This document shows positions 8,900-22,451 of a stretch of DNA of 64,000 nt, piece by piece. The notes beneath the pieces are model-generated. The model was not told the DNA's origin and searched no databases. It worked only from the letters and a program-made list of their open reading frames with translations. The DNA is from Selaginella moellendorffii (Eukaryota > Streptophyta > Lycopodiopsida > Selaginellales > Selaginellaceae). Location of the stretch: positions 270,002 to 334,001 of the forward strand of contig NW_003314288.1 in the NCBI RefSeq assembly GCF_000143415.4. The letters run 5' to 3'. The position numbers were made by a program, and so were the translations under genes. Each line of letters starts with the position of its first letter. Within the stretch, counting starts at the first letter, position 1.

Positions 8900-11800
8900 A
8901 TGGAGACCAGAGTTTCCGAGGTGAGCTGGAACAGCCTCGACAGCCTCGTCTCGGGCGATGATCCGAGTGGATTCGGCTCCTTCTCGGACTTCCTGGCACA
9001 GGCGGATCAAGATGCCGCGGCACGCCCTTTAGATCCGGAGGAGAAGAGTGGGAACAGCGGCAAGGAGGAGGGAAATATCGGTTTTCCAGTGGCTCAAGGC
9101 AACGATGCTTCGTTTGGCTATCAGGGAGAGGATTTCTCCCCAAAGGTCCAGAGTGGTCAAGATTTTGGTAGCTACCAGGATTCTCTAGAGGCGTCGTTTG
9201 GCTCTTTGGCGACAAAGGATGCACCGAGTTACGATCCTTTTGTAGCGAAGGGCAGTCAGGAGGTTTTCAACTACCAGGATCCAGCTCCAACACAGGCTGC
9301 CACTACTGAGAGTTTGGGCTTGCAGTCAAGCCAAAATACTCCGGCTGAGAATTCTATCCAAGCTCCAGTTCCTGCCACGACTGAGAGTTTTGGCTACCAG
9401 GCAGGCCAAAATACTTTGCCTCAGAGTTCTTTTAGCAGCCATCTGGGTGGGCAAGACTTTTCCAGTTACCAAGAAGAAACACTGCAATCTTTTCCCCACC
9501 AGACGCATAGCTACCAGAACGCTTCCGGCTACCAAGGGAGCACGGGCCAGCGTTTTCCACAACAGATGTTCGGCTACCAACAAGGCCAGGATTCTTTTCC
9601 AACGCAGCAAACTGGTCAAGAGAGTTTTAGCTACCAGGGCCAGAATTCTTTCCAGTACCAGAATTCCTTTCAACCGCAGATCCCCCTGGAGAATAGAACA
9701 AGTCAAGCGCAGATTTCTCACGGTGGTTTTAGCTATCAAACGGGCCAACCGCAGGTCTCTCACGATAGTCTTAGCTATCAAACGGGACAACCGCAGACTG
9801 CTCAAGGCTACCAAGTTCCCGAGTACCCCGGATGGACTTACAACTACCAAACTGGGCAATGGGAGCAATCAACTTCCGGCTACTATGGGAGTCAGCAGCA
9901 GTTTGGACAAGGTTATGCTAACTACGCTGGAAACAACGGCAGCACACAGGACTATCACTCTTATACTTCTTCTCAGTATCAATTCGGTCAGCCAGCAAAC
10001 TATGCGGTTACGCCTCCCAGGACACAGGAGGAAGCCTTCAGGTCGACTGCGGGAAGACCACCCTGTACTGTGACTGCGTTTGGTTTTGGTGGAAGGTTAG
10101 TGATTATGAAACCAAAGGGAGCCGAACAGGTAATGAAGGAAAGGAACTTTGCAAGTAGTTTGATTGCTAACCCGCGCAAATTTTGTTTCTGCAGTTCTCG
10201 ACTTCGCAGCCATTTCAGATTTTCCAGATGAATCAGCTGGCAGACTTTGGTCTCGGTTACGGGCACAGCAGTGGCCCGCTTGCTGGCAACGCGTCCATGA
10301 AGGACGTGATGAAATGGTTGGACGAGAAGACTATGAAACTGGAAGAGTCTGGTAGCAGTAACCTTGCATCCTTGCGGTATATGTGGGGGGTGCTTAAGAT
10401 TTGCTGCCAACACTACGGCAACCTTCGGTCGACTGTCAATATTGCAGCAATGGGTAGGCAGGTAGAATTTATTTTTTCTTGAGTGTTTTACTAGGAGGAA
10501 TAACTTACTGTCTTTAATCCAGGATGATAACGGACCTGAAGTAGCGCTTGCGAAGCTGCTAGAGCCAAGTAAGAGCGAAGAGTCATGGGCTTTTGGCTCT
10601 CGCTGTCTACAGACAACTCCAACCGAACAGCAAATGCAGGTTGGGCAGTCTTTTTCTCTTGAGTTGATACAAACAAAGACTTTCTGGCGACAGGCAACTG
10701 CATTTGAGGTGAAAAGGCTACTGATTGCCGGAAAGCAGAAAGAGGCTTTACGGGCTGCTCAAGACGGGCAACTTTGGGGATGTGCTCTTCTTATGGCCCG
10801 GCAGCTGGGAGAGAAGGTACCTTGTCTTGTAGCTTTGATGTATAGACCGTTAGTGATGGTCTTGTGGTTTTTAATAGTTCTACACCGACACTATAGCGGA
10901 GATGGCTCAACGTCAGTTTCAACCAGGGTTTCCCCTCCGGACTCTAACTCTTCTTTATGCTGGTCAACATGCCGGAGTGTTCGTAGGGAACACTAATTTG
11001 TCAAACGTAACGGCGCTTCAACCTCAACCGGTTCCAGCGTCCGCTGTAGATGGTGCAACACAGGTGAAATACTTTTATCAAGCTACTCTCTTGCTTAAGG
11101 AGTGCATGTTGACTTGCAGGACGCAGTAGAAGGAATGCTCGAAGAATGGCAGGAAAACCTGGCTATAATGGCAGCTAACCGAACTAATGGGGACGAGAGA
11201 GTGATTATGCATCTTGGTGATTGTCTCTGGAGACATCGAGATGAGGTATATACATGGTCACACGTTGATGTGTCTCATAGTTTTAACTTGCAGATATGTG
11301 GAGCCCATATTTGCTATCTTGTTGCAAATGCTACTTTTGAGCCTTTCTCCCCTTCTGCCAGACTTTGTCTTATAGGTGCCGACCATTGTAAGTATCCACG
11401 CACGTACGCTAGTCCAGAAGCTATCCAGGTAAGCCGTGTTTGTCCTCAATAACAATTGTTAACGTTTTCTTCATCAGCGAACGGAAGTGTACGAATTTGC
11501 AAGAGTGACTGGCAATTCCCAGTTTATTTTACTTCCTTTTCAGCCATACAAGCTTATTTATGCGTCGATGCTTGCTGAAGCTGGAAAGATAAACGAAGCT
11601 TTAAGGTTGGTTGTGATTCTTAACTGTATGCTTCGTTAACACAAGGTTTCTCTTCGAAGGTATTGCCTAGCGGTGTTGAAAACATTGAAAACAGCGGGCC
11701 ATGCAGCTGATGTGTGCAAAGAAGCGGCTGTAGCCTTGGAAGAGCGTCTTCGTATCCACTCTCAGGTTTGTAAGCGGACACTCGGCGTTTATACTCACTT

Positions 11801-13127
11801 TCCTGTGATCCAGGGAGGCTCGACGTCAATTGTGCAACGGTTTTTTGGCAATATTGGTCTACACAAGATGATAGGCCCTTCGCCCCCGAAAGCTTCTGAT
11901 AATGCTGATATTAATAACCGTCCCGCAACAGCTTCTAGCAGAAGCAGTGTATCACTTGCCTCGTCGGCATCAATGGAACCCATAAGTGATATTACGAGAA
12001 GATCCAACATGCCAGCGAGAAGCATTTCTGAGCCTGACTTTAGGCCTGCACAGGTAACTCGACTTGCTCTTGTGTACCTTCGATTAAGACTTGTATTCTT
12101 TCATCAGATCGTTAGTCCAGCGAAAGGAACGCCAAACAGAGGCGTCTTTACTTCTTTCGTGCAAAGAGCGATGGGCTTCATAAAAACACCTTCGAAGGAG
12201 GTTTGTAGAAGCTTTGGAAAGAGCGCTAGCTGATTGATGGTCGGTATGTGATGCAGGCAAAGCTTGGCGACAGCAACAAGTTTAGATACGACGAGACACT
12301 GAAGCGCTGGGTTGAAGAAGGAGCCGAGGCACAAGCGCCAGAGCTTCCGTTGGCTCCTCCTCCCACGGCAAACAGGCTCGTCTCCCGCGTGGAGGAGAAC
12401 GGCGCTCCTATTTCCATGTCGCCGGAGAGACCACAGCCAACTCCGGAAAGGCCGCAACCGGTTGTGAGTGGAATCCCACCAATGCCTCCAAGCAGTAACC
12501 AGTACGCAGCTCGCGCACGTCAAAACGTTAGATCAAGGTACCGTTTTGGTCATTCCCATCACTCCAGTCTCACGAAGTTTTTGCAGATATGTCGATACAT
12601 TCAACAAAGGTAGCGTAACACCATCCAAGACATCATCGGACTCTCCTCCACTGTTTGGCGTGGTGCCAAAGGCAAGCGCAAAGCCTTTGGCTCCAGCGAG
12701 ATTTTTCGTGCCTGCGGCCGCTGCTGCCGCTGCTCCAGATATCAACAGCAACCATTCGGTGGATCCTTACTCGGCACCGGCCTTTGTCTCCGACACGGCG
12801 TTCTCAAACGGGAATGGAGCATTCGCTCAGCCGGTTGTACAGGATATGAGAAACGATCCGGGGCCAACGCCTGATCATCTCTCGAGCAGCTCTTCGCCAG
12901 CAATGTTCTATTCGAATCACTATCCAGCAGCACCGTCGACCGTCTCGTTGCCGCCACCTCCAGCTCTGGAAGTCACTCCGCCAGTGATGGTCGAGCAGCA
13001 GCAGCAAAACCAACACCAGGAAAGTTCGATTCATCGGCACCACCATCAACAGTCCGGCACAGTGGGATTCGAAGCTGCCAGTTCCTCCGGAGTGTTTGGA
13101 GACGACTTGCAAGAGGTGGAATTGTAA
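8900..13127 (+). CDS. SEC16: SEC16-type COPII assembly scaffold, 13 exons
   Basis: Exons: 8900-10129, 10195-10461, 10523-10639, 10694-10816, 10878-11063, 11120-11245, 11294-11428, 11478-11605, 11660-11765, 11814-12053, 12108-12200, 12257-12537 and 12587-13127. They join in frame to about 1190 aa with GT-AG introns of about 50-60 bp. Residues 1-375 are disordered and rich in Gln, Tyr, Ser and Gly, with many GYQ/SYQ repeats. The Sec16 central conserved domain starts near 380 (AFGFGGRLVIMKP). It includes KRLLIAGKQKEALRAAQDGQ and GNSQFILLPFQPYKLIYA, the ancestral coatomer element that binds Sec13. After about 918 comes DSNKFRYDETLKRWVEEGAE, then a Pro/Ser/Ala-rich tail. The protein marks ER exit sites and organises COPII coats. 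No break is seen. Confidence 0.93.
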
Positions 13128-13376
13128 ATCACACTCCACAAGTAAGTAGTGTTGCTGGGTGGATTTTGGTAGAGCAGTGTAGCGAAGTAGTAGTCGTGGA
13201 AGGAGGAATTTTTTTTTGGCTGGGGTGATTCTTTGGAGCCACGAGCGAAGCGAGGAAGCTCCTTAAAGTTGCTAGAGAAAGGAAACTCTTTACAGTGTAA
13301 CAAAAAGGCCTTGTGATACCTCGAATAATCTCCCGGATTTAAAATATGGCGCGTGTAGCTCACAAGGCATCGTCTT
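13128..13376. other. 3' flank of SEC16
   Basis: Holds the SEC16 3' UTR and a short spacer before duplicated segment A. I see no gene and no clear AATAAA. Confidence 0.4.
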
Positions 13377-14675
13377 GGTGGGATGAAACGCTGGTTGTCT
13401 ACGCGCGGTGTGGGCTTTGGAGGAATCGACAAGGATCTTTGATGCTTTGCCGGCCAAGAACATCGCGTCGTGGACGGCGCTCGTGACCGCGTATGCCGAG
13501 AGTGGGCATCCGGGGGAGTTCGATCGAATGGCGGTGTGGGACGTAGTTTCCTCCACTGCGATGGTCAAGGCGCTGGGCGATTGCGGGCGGATTGGATCGA
13601 GCAAGGCAGTGTTTGATGCGATGCCCGAGAGGAACTGCAAGACGTGGGCGACGCTGCTGCGGGGATTTGCTCGCGGCGGAGAGATTGGGCGAGCGAGAGA
13701 AGTGCTGGATATGATGCCCGAGACGAATATGGTAGCGTGGACGATCCTCGTGCAGGGTTTCGCGCAGCGCGGGCGAGTGGGCGATGCGAAGGCCGCGTTT
13801 GATTCCATGCCCGAGAAGAACAGCATCACTCGCGCGGTGATTCTCGTCATGTTTGCGGAGAATGGATTCGTGGAGGAGGCGGAGGATGTCTTCCAGGAAA
13901 TTGTCCACCGAAACGCGATCCTCTAGGGGGCGATGCACTGCTGCTATGCCCAAAATGGGGATTTGATTCAAGCCAAGAGTTTGTTTGATAGGATGCCTGA
14001 GCACAGCGTACTGTCGTGGACGATTATGATCAAGTCATACGCGCGAAACGGTGATGCTGATCAAGGAAAACACTTGTTTGAAGAAATGCCACACAGAGAT
14101 CTTGTTTCATGGAACGCGATAATTGCTGTTTATGCCCAGAGAGGTCGTTTCCGGGCGTTTTCTTTGGTTTGCTGCTGGGATTCCTATTCATGGAACACAA
14201 TTCTAGTGGTATATGCTCTAGATGGAAATATTTGTGATGCTAAGAAAGCGTTCGATGAGATGCCAACTTGGAACTTGGTCTCCTGGAACACGATTCTTGC
14301 AGCATATGCCCAGACCGGGCAGCGACCCAGCTCTTCTGGGCGATGTTTCTTCACGGCTTTGGCCCCGACAAGGCAGCATTTGCCATTGTTTTGATGGCAT
14401 GTAGTTATCTGGGGCTCGTCAAGGAAGCAGTAAGCTACTTCACGGCAATGAGCTTTGACAATGGATTGGATCCTTCGCAAGACCGCTACGCCTGCATTGT
14501 TGATGCTCTCGGACGACTAGGGCGATTGAAAGAGGCCGAGGATGTCCTGGAGAATATGCCTTTGCCAGCAGATGGAGTTGCATGGGCAACGTTTCTTACC
14601 GCGTGCAAAAACCACGGGGAGATGAATCGAGGGATGCATGCTGCGGAATTTACGCCAGTCCAGCCTTGTGAGTGA
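13377..14675 (+). pseudogene. PPR pseudogene, copy A
   Basis: A run of S-type PPR motifs (for example RNCKTWATLLRGFARGGEIGRAREVLDMMPE) is broken by at least three lesions. A missing base near 13410 puts the first motif out of frame compared with copy C. A TAG at 13924-13926 interrupts the main frame. A frameshift near 14330 moves the rest into the frame that ends at 14675. A 12-nt deletion relative to copy C lies near 13520. The end matches an E1-like region (CIVDALGRLGRLKEAEDVLENMP). No N-terminal targeting segment remains. It lies directly downstream of SEC16. Confidence 0.75.
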
Positions 14676-15764
14676 TGCATTGCCTTATGTGATGCTGGAG
14701 AACATCTTCAGAGCAGTTCAGACTTGATTCTTCACTGTTTTGATGTGTTGACCCAAACATCGATCGTTGATATCCAGCCATTCCGTGAGCCACCCCATCC
14801 CCCATGGATGGAGAGCGGGACGCACAGAGATTGGGCATAGGAGAGTCTTCAGAAATCTATCTGGAGTGTTAAGTGCAGTGGGTTTGCTATAGACAGCAAC
14901 GCAAGATCCAATGCTGCTGTTGTGAATTTGAGCAGCAGCACTGCGCTCCTCCTGCTCCACATCAGTGCCATGCTAGGCGTGGCAATCCAGATTCTCAAGA
15001 CCATGCCGGTGAGAGTCTATCATGAGCTCCTGTTGAAAGTGGGAAGTAGTGGTGTGAAATGCTTGCGTTTGAGGCGCAGGTGGAGATGGGCTCATTGATA
15101 CCTCGTTCCCATTGCCTTCCTTGTATCCTATCTCCCCCGTTGCCTCCCGACATGCTTCATATGTTATCCTCTCTGAGTTCCATATGTTATCCTCTCCGCT
15201 GGGCCTCAGCCCATTCTTGATATTTACGAAGGCTCCATTGGATGTTGATACAGAGAATTAAATTTAAAGACAATTGGCCCACTTGTATGATGGGCTTAAT
15301 CTATGTTGAATGGATTGCTCTTTGCAAAGCATGTATGCAAGGCGATTTTACAAGGAAATTTATCAAATCTTCCGCAAAGTCAATGCCATACCTGTCAAGA
15401 ACCAAATCGTTGGAGAGCTTTAGGAATTAGTATAGGGATATATAGGGATGCATAATGAAGGATAGTTAAGTAATTTGATGATGAGAAGTTTGACATGGCA
15501 CAAGCAGAGTGTGCCTCTCAAGGCATCCAAATCTATGTTCTAGCTCCCATTTGGAAATAAGAAAGATTACAAGTGCCATTCCTATCCCTTCGAAAACAGT
15601 CTTTCTATTCTGCAGGGTGGAGTTTTACATATAATGTTGTTGTCACAAATAATTATAAAGCAAGTATAAGGGAATATTGCTTCTTCAATGGCAACTAGCA
15701 CTTTGTAAAATGTTTTTGGAATATAAGTATATGAAACTTTTCAAAACTATCATGTTGGAATCAT
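13377..15764 (+). repeat. Duplicated segment, copy A
   Basis: The PPR remnant plus about 1.1 kb of downstream noncoding DNA recurs in inverted orientation at about 27240-29590 (copy B) and in direct orientation at about 33530-35800 (copy C). Copy A is cut at about 15764, right after TCATGTTGGA, where gypsy-1 begins; B and C continue past this point with ...GTACAATCTTAATC. The noncoding part holds no supported gene. Confidence 0.8.
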
Positions 15765-15811
15765 CTAACATTTCTAGCATAGCCAATCTTTTCTTGATTG
15801 ATTCTTCTTGA

Positions 15812-16420
15812 TTAATTTGCAGCTGTTCTATAAGCCCAAAGAGCATCATAAACTCTATTATCCCAATCTTTAAGATTGGTTTGTACTATTTTCTTCAGTA
15901 TATTCTTGAGTGTTTTGTTTGTGGATTCGGCTTGGCTGTTGCCTTGTGGATAATATGGTGTAAATTTCTTATGTTTAATGAAGAATTCATCTAGTAAAAT
16001 CTTGATTGTTTCATTGAGGAAATGTGTTCCTCTATCCATTACTATTTCTCGAGGTAATCCATATCTTGTGATAATCATTTCATAAAGAAACTTTGCTGTA
16101 TTCTTTGTTGTCGCTTTCTTGAGTGGTTGGGCTTCTACTCATTTTGTCATATAATCTGTTGCTACCAAAATATATTGATTTCCATTTCTGCTCTTTTGTA
16201 TGGGTCCTACAAAATCTAGGTCCCATCTTTGGAAAGGTTCCATTGCTATAGTTGGATTCAGTTCTTGTGTTTGTTTCTTGGGTGGAAATTGTGTACGCTG
16301 ACAAATATCACAAGTTTGACAAAACTATGAAGTGTCTTTCAATAATGTAGGCCACCATATGCCTGCTTGCAATATTTTCCTTGCTGTAATTTCTTTTGCA
16401 AAATGCCCTCCAGAGCAACT
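15812..16420 (-). pseudogene. Gypsy-1 integrase
   Basis: The HHCC zinc domain end (CQTCDICQR) and the DDE core are readable in pieces: DFVGP, then VMDRGTHF, then PQGNSQAESTN, giving the D, D and E residues. Stops and a frame change near 16080 break it. It would insert the cDNA into the host genome. Confidence 0.8.
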
Positions 16421-16699
16421 GGCATAGGCTTCTTCTAATAACTCGTGTTTCTCTCCTTGTGAACGTACACATCTTCTTAACATATTATCATGTCAAATTC
16501 TATAGAGTCTTCCTCTGACAACTGAGTATCGTCGTGTCCTCAAGATGAATTATTTCCTTTGATCTTGCGTGGTACATGATGTGGGAACTTTTGTAGTAGT
16601 TAAATAATAAAAGATTTTTTGAAGTGTATTGTGGGTGGTAATCTTAAAAAGATGTGAATCAGGTAAGTCATCGTTGGGGTCTTGTATATTTTCCCCGGT

Positions 16700-17190
16700 T
16701 GTAATTCTGCTGAGATGATCAACTTATTCATGGTATTTGCCAGGTTTGTGAACTATTTCGAAATTGAATTCCTATAATAACAAAAACCATCTTGCTATTC
16801 ATCCGCTAAAGATGGGTTTATTGAGTAGATGAATCAATGCTTGATGATCAATGAATAATTTTACTTTGTTGGAAAGTAAATAGTGTATAAACTTGGTTAA
16901 GGCATATATCATACCTAAAGCTTCTTTTTCTGTAGTTGTATAATTCATTTTAGATGGAGAAAGTTGTCGACTTGCATAATATAATGGGTGATCACAATGA
17001 TCATCTTTTCTTTGGCAAAGAATTGCTCCTAGAGCATAGCCAGAGGCATCAACTTGTACAAGAAATTCTTGAGTCCAAATTGGTTAGACAAGAATTGGTG
17101 CCTGTGTAAGTTTATCTTTGAGTATCAAGAATGCTTGCTAACATTCTTGAGTCCAGTGATAAAATTTATCTTTCTTGAGTAAATCAGTTA
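16700..17190 (-). pseudogene. Gypsy-1 RNase H
   Basis: A degenerate frame reads DASGYALGAILCQ, TTTEKEALGMIYAL and FIDHQALIHLLN on the minus strand, the standard RNase H blocks of Ty3/gypsy polyproteins. At least one stop follows the third block. Confidence 0.7.
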
Positions 17191-17291
17191 AGGGTTTAGC
17201 GACTTGGAATAGTCTTTGATAAATCTTCTATAGTAACCCATCTTGCCTAGAAAACTTCGCAAACTTTTAAGATCATGAGGTGGTTGCATTT

Positions 17292-18153
17292 TCATAATGA
17301 CGTCAATTTTAACTTTATCAATTTGAATGCCATGAGTGGAAATAATGTGAGTATTCCTGATTTAACAAGGAAAGTACATTTTTCAGGATTAAGAGCAACT
17401 TGGTTTTGTATACATTTGATAAAACATTTCTTGAGGTATTCAAGGTGTTTGTCTTTAGGTCCAAAAACACTAAAGTCATCCATAAAGACTCGCATGAAAT
17501 CTGTGAGATAATCTTGGAAAGTATTGGTAATGATCTGTTGAAATGTAAATGGGGCATTGGTTAATCCAAATGGCATTCGCATGTATGCGTATGCTCCCCA
17601 TGAACTTATGAAAGTTGTTTTATGTTGATCCTCGACAACTATATGTACTTGATTGTAGCCTGAAAAATGAGTACATCTCATGACCGGTGACGGCATCAAG
17701 TATTTCATCTGAAAATGGGATGGGAAAAACATCTTTTGTAGTTGGATCATTTAACTTTTTGTAGTTCACACAAATGCGTAATTTCCCATTTTTCTTAGAT
17801 ACAATGACTAAAGGTGATATTCATTAGGCATTTTGTATTGAATATATAAATCCTACTTCAAGGAGTTTGTAAATTTCAGCTTTTACTTTTTCAGTGAACA
17901 TTATATTCATCCGATAAGTAGTTTGTTTAATGGGTCGAATTCCTGGAAGTAATTCGATTCGATGTGTACATAAATCAGGTGGTATACCTTTGAGGTCTTT
18001 ATATGACCAAGCAAAGACATCTTTATACTTAGTAAGAAGCACAGTAGCGTCAAGTTTAAAAGGTTTGTCGAGTTGTATAGCTATTAAGACATTTTGTGGA
18101 TTTGAGGGAACCCCTAGATTTAATTCTTCAATATCTTCATTGATATTACGCAA
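17292..18153 (-). pseudogene. Gypsy-1 reverse transcriptase
   Basis: The N-terminal part lies at 18153-17824 (HRIELLPGIRPIKQ) and the palm at 17750-17292, with GAYAYMRMPFGLTNAP and the catalytic box VFMDDFSVFG. A stop separates the two parts, and the frame shifts again after GILT in the thumb. It copies RNA into DNA in an intact element; this copy cannot. Confidence 0.85.
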
Positions 18154-18815
18154 AGTTTGAATTCTTGATTTTCAATGGTGAGAGCTAGTTCATTTTGTAT
18201 ATCTAGGTGATATTTTATAATTTGTAGTTGTTCTGGTTGTATCACTGGTTTTGTTTTTTGTATGGTGGTTTTTGTTGCTTTAAATTCAGTTGTTTTTGAA
18301 TCTTCATAGTCTTGACACTTGGTTACAGGAAGTATCCTGTTGAGGTCAATTTCTTGGATTGCTTTAAGTTCAGGATATGCTTCAAATAATTTAGCTTCTT
18401 CAAGATCGTCTAAGCCTTCTTGCCAATTGTATTCTTGAACTTGTGTTGGTCGGAAACTTCTTGAGATTTTCTTGCTTGTCAATGTTGATATTTTAGTCTG
18501 TCCTTGTTGAGATTGGATACATATCTCATGTTCCATCCAATACTGTGCAAAAACAACTTTGTTAAGCCAAGGTTTGCCTAACAAGATTTTGTAAGAAGAT
18601 TCTTCAATCAACATTTTTAACACAAGAAAGTTAACTTTAAATTTATGTCCTTTGACTGTCATAGAGCCATCACGCATGATGCCTGCTGGTCTGACAACTC
18701 TTTAATCAACCATGCATACAATGAATGGTGCAGTTTGTATATTGCCGAGTCTTAAAACTTTGCATAGTGCATATTTGATGATATTAACCCCAGAACCTCC
18801 ATCAAGGATAGCTCT
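18120..18815 (-). pseudogene. Gypsy-1 aspartic protease and linker
   Basis: The active-site motif AILDGGSGVNI lies near 18810 on the minus strand, and YKILLGKPWLN, the C-terminal protease signature, is in the frame starting at 18677. A linker of about 120 residues leads to RT. Stops lie between the active site and the C-terminal part. Confidence 0.65.
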
Positions 18816-19549
18816 TTCAATATGATTTTTGCCGATGTGTACGTTGATACAAGGTACATTATCATCATAATCACCAGGTTGGATTCTTTCAGGTTGTTCT
18901 TGTCGTATTGATTGAGATTAGCATTTTTCTTGTATGCGAGCTTTAGGGATCCTTTGATTACATATCTTTAAGATTTGGTCTTTCATATATGGTGCTATTT
19001 GCAGTATTTGCTGTAGGGTTAAAGTAATTCCCTACTGTAGTATGTGCTCGGCAATGGTTGTATGCTCATCTTGAGTAAAGCTTAATACTTGAGTTTGGTT
19101 GTCTTGATTGTATATTTGATTATTAATAATTTCGGGATCTTTGTTTTGAAGCTCTTATTTAATGGTGTTAAGTATTTTCTTACTCTTTTTCCACTTGGTA
19201 TTCCTGATTTCTAATGCTTGATCACTTTCATCTTGTTCTTCGTTATTATCAGGTTGTTGACATTCATATTGTGTTCTTGTGATTGCCAAAACTTCTAGTT
19301 TTTCAGTCATTAGTTGTTCGTCATCTTCTACATCAACTTTTGGTTGAACTACTTGTGCTGCTGGTGGTCTTCCAGCTGGAGCTTGATTGACTCTTTGGTT
19401 TTGTGGATTGTATTGTTGTCTAGTTTGATTTTCTTGTGGTTGATTTTGTCTTGGTTGATAATTTTGTTGCGATGCTTGATTGTTGTAATTATTATATTGC
19501 CTTTATTGGCTTTGGTTGTAGTTGTTCCCTTGTGGACGTTGATAATTAT

Positions 19550-20684
19550 TTAGTTGTCCATTGTATCGTTGTTGGTTGTAATTGCCTCTAAAATTGTTTT
19601 GTCCTTGACTATAGTTTTGATTTCATGGGGGAATATATCCATGATTATATCCTTGATTATATTGTTGATTCTCTTGGTAATAATAGTTTCTTGGTGGTCT
19701 TTGTTCTTGGTTGTTGTTTCTTTGATAATTTTGCCATAGTGGTCCTCATTGAACATTTTCCACTCTTAAAACTTCGGTAGTATTTCTATATCGACAATTC
19801 TTGGCTATATGTCCTTCCCTATCACAAATTTGACATTTGGGTAAATGGAATTTACAGTCTAAAATAGAATGTCCTTCACTTTTGCATTTTGTACAAAAGA
19901 CTCCTTGTTTAAGTTCAGTTAAAGCCAACTTCTTCAATACATGTCTAATGTCTTTTCCCTGTGTCTGTTTCTTTTTTGTTTTGATTAGTATTTCTTCCTC
20001 TTCATCATCTGAGTTATCATTAGCATGAGAAGATTCACCTTTAATGAATTGCTTAAACTGTTTCTCAAGTTTTAAGATTCCTTGAGACAGTGAATCAACA
20101 CTTTCTTCATTAGGTGTATCAGCTAAGGCTATCATGTTGCAATAGGCTTCTTGTAATCCTTGTATATAAAACAAACTCTTGCTTTTGTCGGTGATGAGAT
20201 CTTTACATTTCTTTGTATGTAATTTGAATTGTCTAGTATAGTCTTAAATTCCTTCCTTTGGTCACTATTTTATATTCTTAATTTGCTCATAATGCTCCTC
20301 CGGTGTTCCTCCGGCTGGGAATTGTTCCTTGAATTGTTCAAGTTTCTATTCATGTGGTACAGAATCCTCTAGTGTATTATACCACTCAAAAGCTTTTCCT
20401 TTAAGTGTGTATGGGAAAAGTATGGCTTGATGCTGTTCTTGATTGTTCATTTTGACAATAATGTTGAATTGTTTTACATGTAATTCTGAATCTTCTGACT
20501 TACTTCCTGTGAAAATTGGATATGTAACCATGCTTCCAATTGTACTCATTGGGTTGATGGTTGCCATAGGTGGTTGTAGACTTTGTTGGTTGAGTTGTTG
20601 TTCTTCTAGATTTGAACAAAACTTTGATGCTGTATATTTTGCTTCTTCAAATGCCTCAAACTCTAAGGCATCTTTGATATTCAA
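19550..20684 (-). pseudogene. Gypsy-1 gag with two zinc knuckles
   Basis: The capsid part (20684-20346) ends in the retrotransposon gag signature LKGKAFEWYNTLED. After a stop, the frame 20174-19746 carries an acidic stretch and two CCHC knuckles, CTKCKSEGHSILDC and CQICDREGHIAKNC, followed by an Asn/Gln/Tyr-rich tail. Gag packages the element RNA; stop codons separate the parts. Confidence 0.8.
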
Positions 20685-20987
20685 TTCTTTGTTATCTTTG
20701 ACTGGGTTGCTCGACTCAGCAACTTGAATTTGTTTATCCTCTTTATCGTACTTATTTAAAATTGTTTCTAAAATTTATTGCTATTGTTGTTCTAATTTCT
20801 TTTTTACTACCTCTTCCTTTTTCACTTCTCCATTCTTTTGTCAAAGATCTCTTTCCCAGATCTTGATTGGGTCTGGTTTCTATTTGTACATTTAGTTTGC
20901 TGAGTTTTCTCAACTTGAATATTAAGGTAAGTTTCTTGAATTTGTGTTTTGCCCGAAGTTATCTTGAGTCAATTGTTGTCCTTCATA

Positions 20988-21080
20988 GATTGCAAAGTCA
21001 AGCTCTTGTGTCTTGAGTCTTCTGCAAGTTTTGTTTTGTAGTATAAATGCAAAGTCAAGCTCTTGTGTCTTGAGTCTTCA
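20988..21080. repeat. Direct repeat in gypsy-1 leader
   Basis: The block TGCAAAGTCAAGCTCTTGTG, followed by TCTTGAGTCTT, occurs twice about 60 bp apart, within the untranslated leader upstream of gag. Confidence 0.5.
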
Positions 21081-22451
21081 ATCAAGTTTTTCTTTCTTGA
21101 TTCTTTCTGAGTTTCGTCCCAAGGTCACTTTCCTGAGTCTAGCTCAGGAAAGGTCTTGTATTTGAAAAATCTAATAGTGTTAGTAAACACGATTTTGTTT
21201 GTTGGAAGGAGGTTTGTTTTGTCATAAATTGATCGATTTAGCTATTTGCTAGTAAATTTGGATACTGCTCGCCAACTTTGGGATCGAGCAAGTATGCAAA
21301 CGATTGCAATTCTCTTTAGTAGTCCAATCTTGAAAAATTGTTTTGATCTCTTACAATGTATTGGTTGTTTTGGAATGCAAGCTCTCACTATGAGCTTTTG
21401 TGTTTCCCAGTCGTTGGTAAGATTTGAAAATGCTGAATATAATGGTGGTTGTATTTTTAATTTCCTAATTCTTGTATGTTTCTTGTCTCAAGTGACGTCC
21501 ATACGTCAAAGTATGGTTTTCAACAGATTCTTGTTGCTTTAAGCCTATGTGTGCGCAAATCTATCCAGCGTGCTCGATTTTGTGATGGTGCATTTCCCTG
21601 ATATCATACTTGCCGGTTTTGTTCTACTTCCCTCTATCGTATAGCACATTCTCTTTCACAATTAGAGTCGATCGCTTTGAGAACTTCCCAAGGTATAGTC
21701 TCAATTAATATTCTTGCATTATAAGTTTGTAATCTTGACACAAGATCTCCTAAAATACTCCTTAAAATGTTGAGATTTCTTGGACGCACTCTTCCTTGTT
21801 AGTTGCGAGTGATATATATTTCAACGTTGGACCTCAATGTCAAAGTTGAAGTTTATTACTGTATTTAATCTTGGCCCATTGTGATTCTGTCTTAAATTTC
21901 TCCTCCTTTGATTCGTAATCCTTGAACTTTAAAGACATTCCCTTGAACTTGACTCAAGTTCAGGTCCCCGTCAGTTTCTTGAACTCAAATTCCCAATTCG
22001 AATTTGTTGATTGCCCTGTTCTTGATTTCTTAATTCTCCAACTATTCTCATCCGTTCTAAATGATGCCAATATGCTATAGTGTATAGTTCATTAAGAGTG
22101 CTTGCTAGTAGCATTACACCCAGAGGACTTTGAAGAAGTCGGTAAAGTAATTTTGCATTCTCTTCAAAACCTCTAAATCTAAGTGTGTCAACAAATCAAT
22201 GAATTTGTGGTTCAAAGGTTTCACACTGCTATAACTCTTGTTAAATCAATGTTGAAAACAAGTGTTAATAGTTGAAAAGTTTCATGTTTATGTATGCCTA
22301 AGAATTCGATATTTGTTTGTTGAAAGAAGTGTCCACGATTCACCCAAATCAAGGTTCTTCGAGTTGCAAAGAAATCGAAGTAAACATATTTTTCTTTCAA
22401 CATTTCCTCATTTTTGCATTCTTCCTATTTGCTAGACAATTTGTAAAAGAG

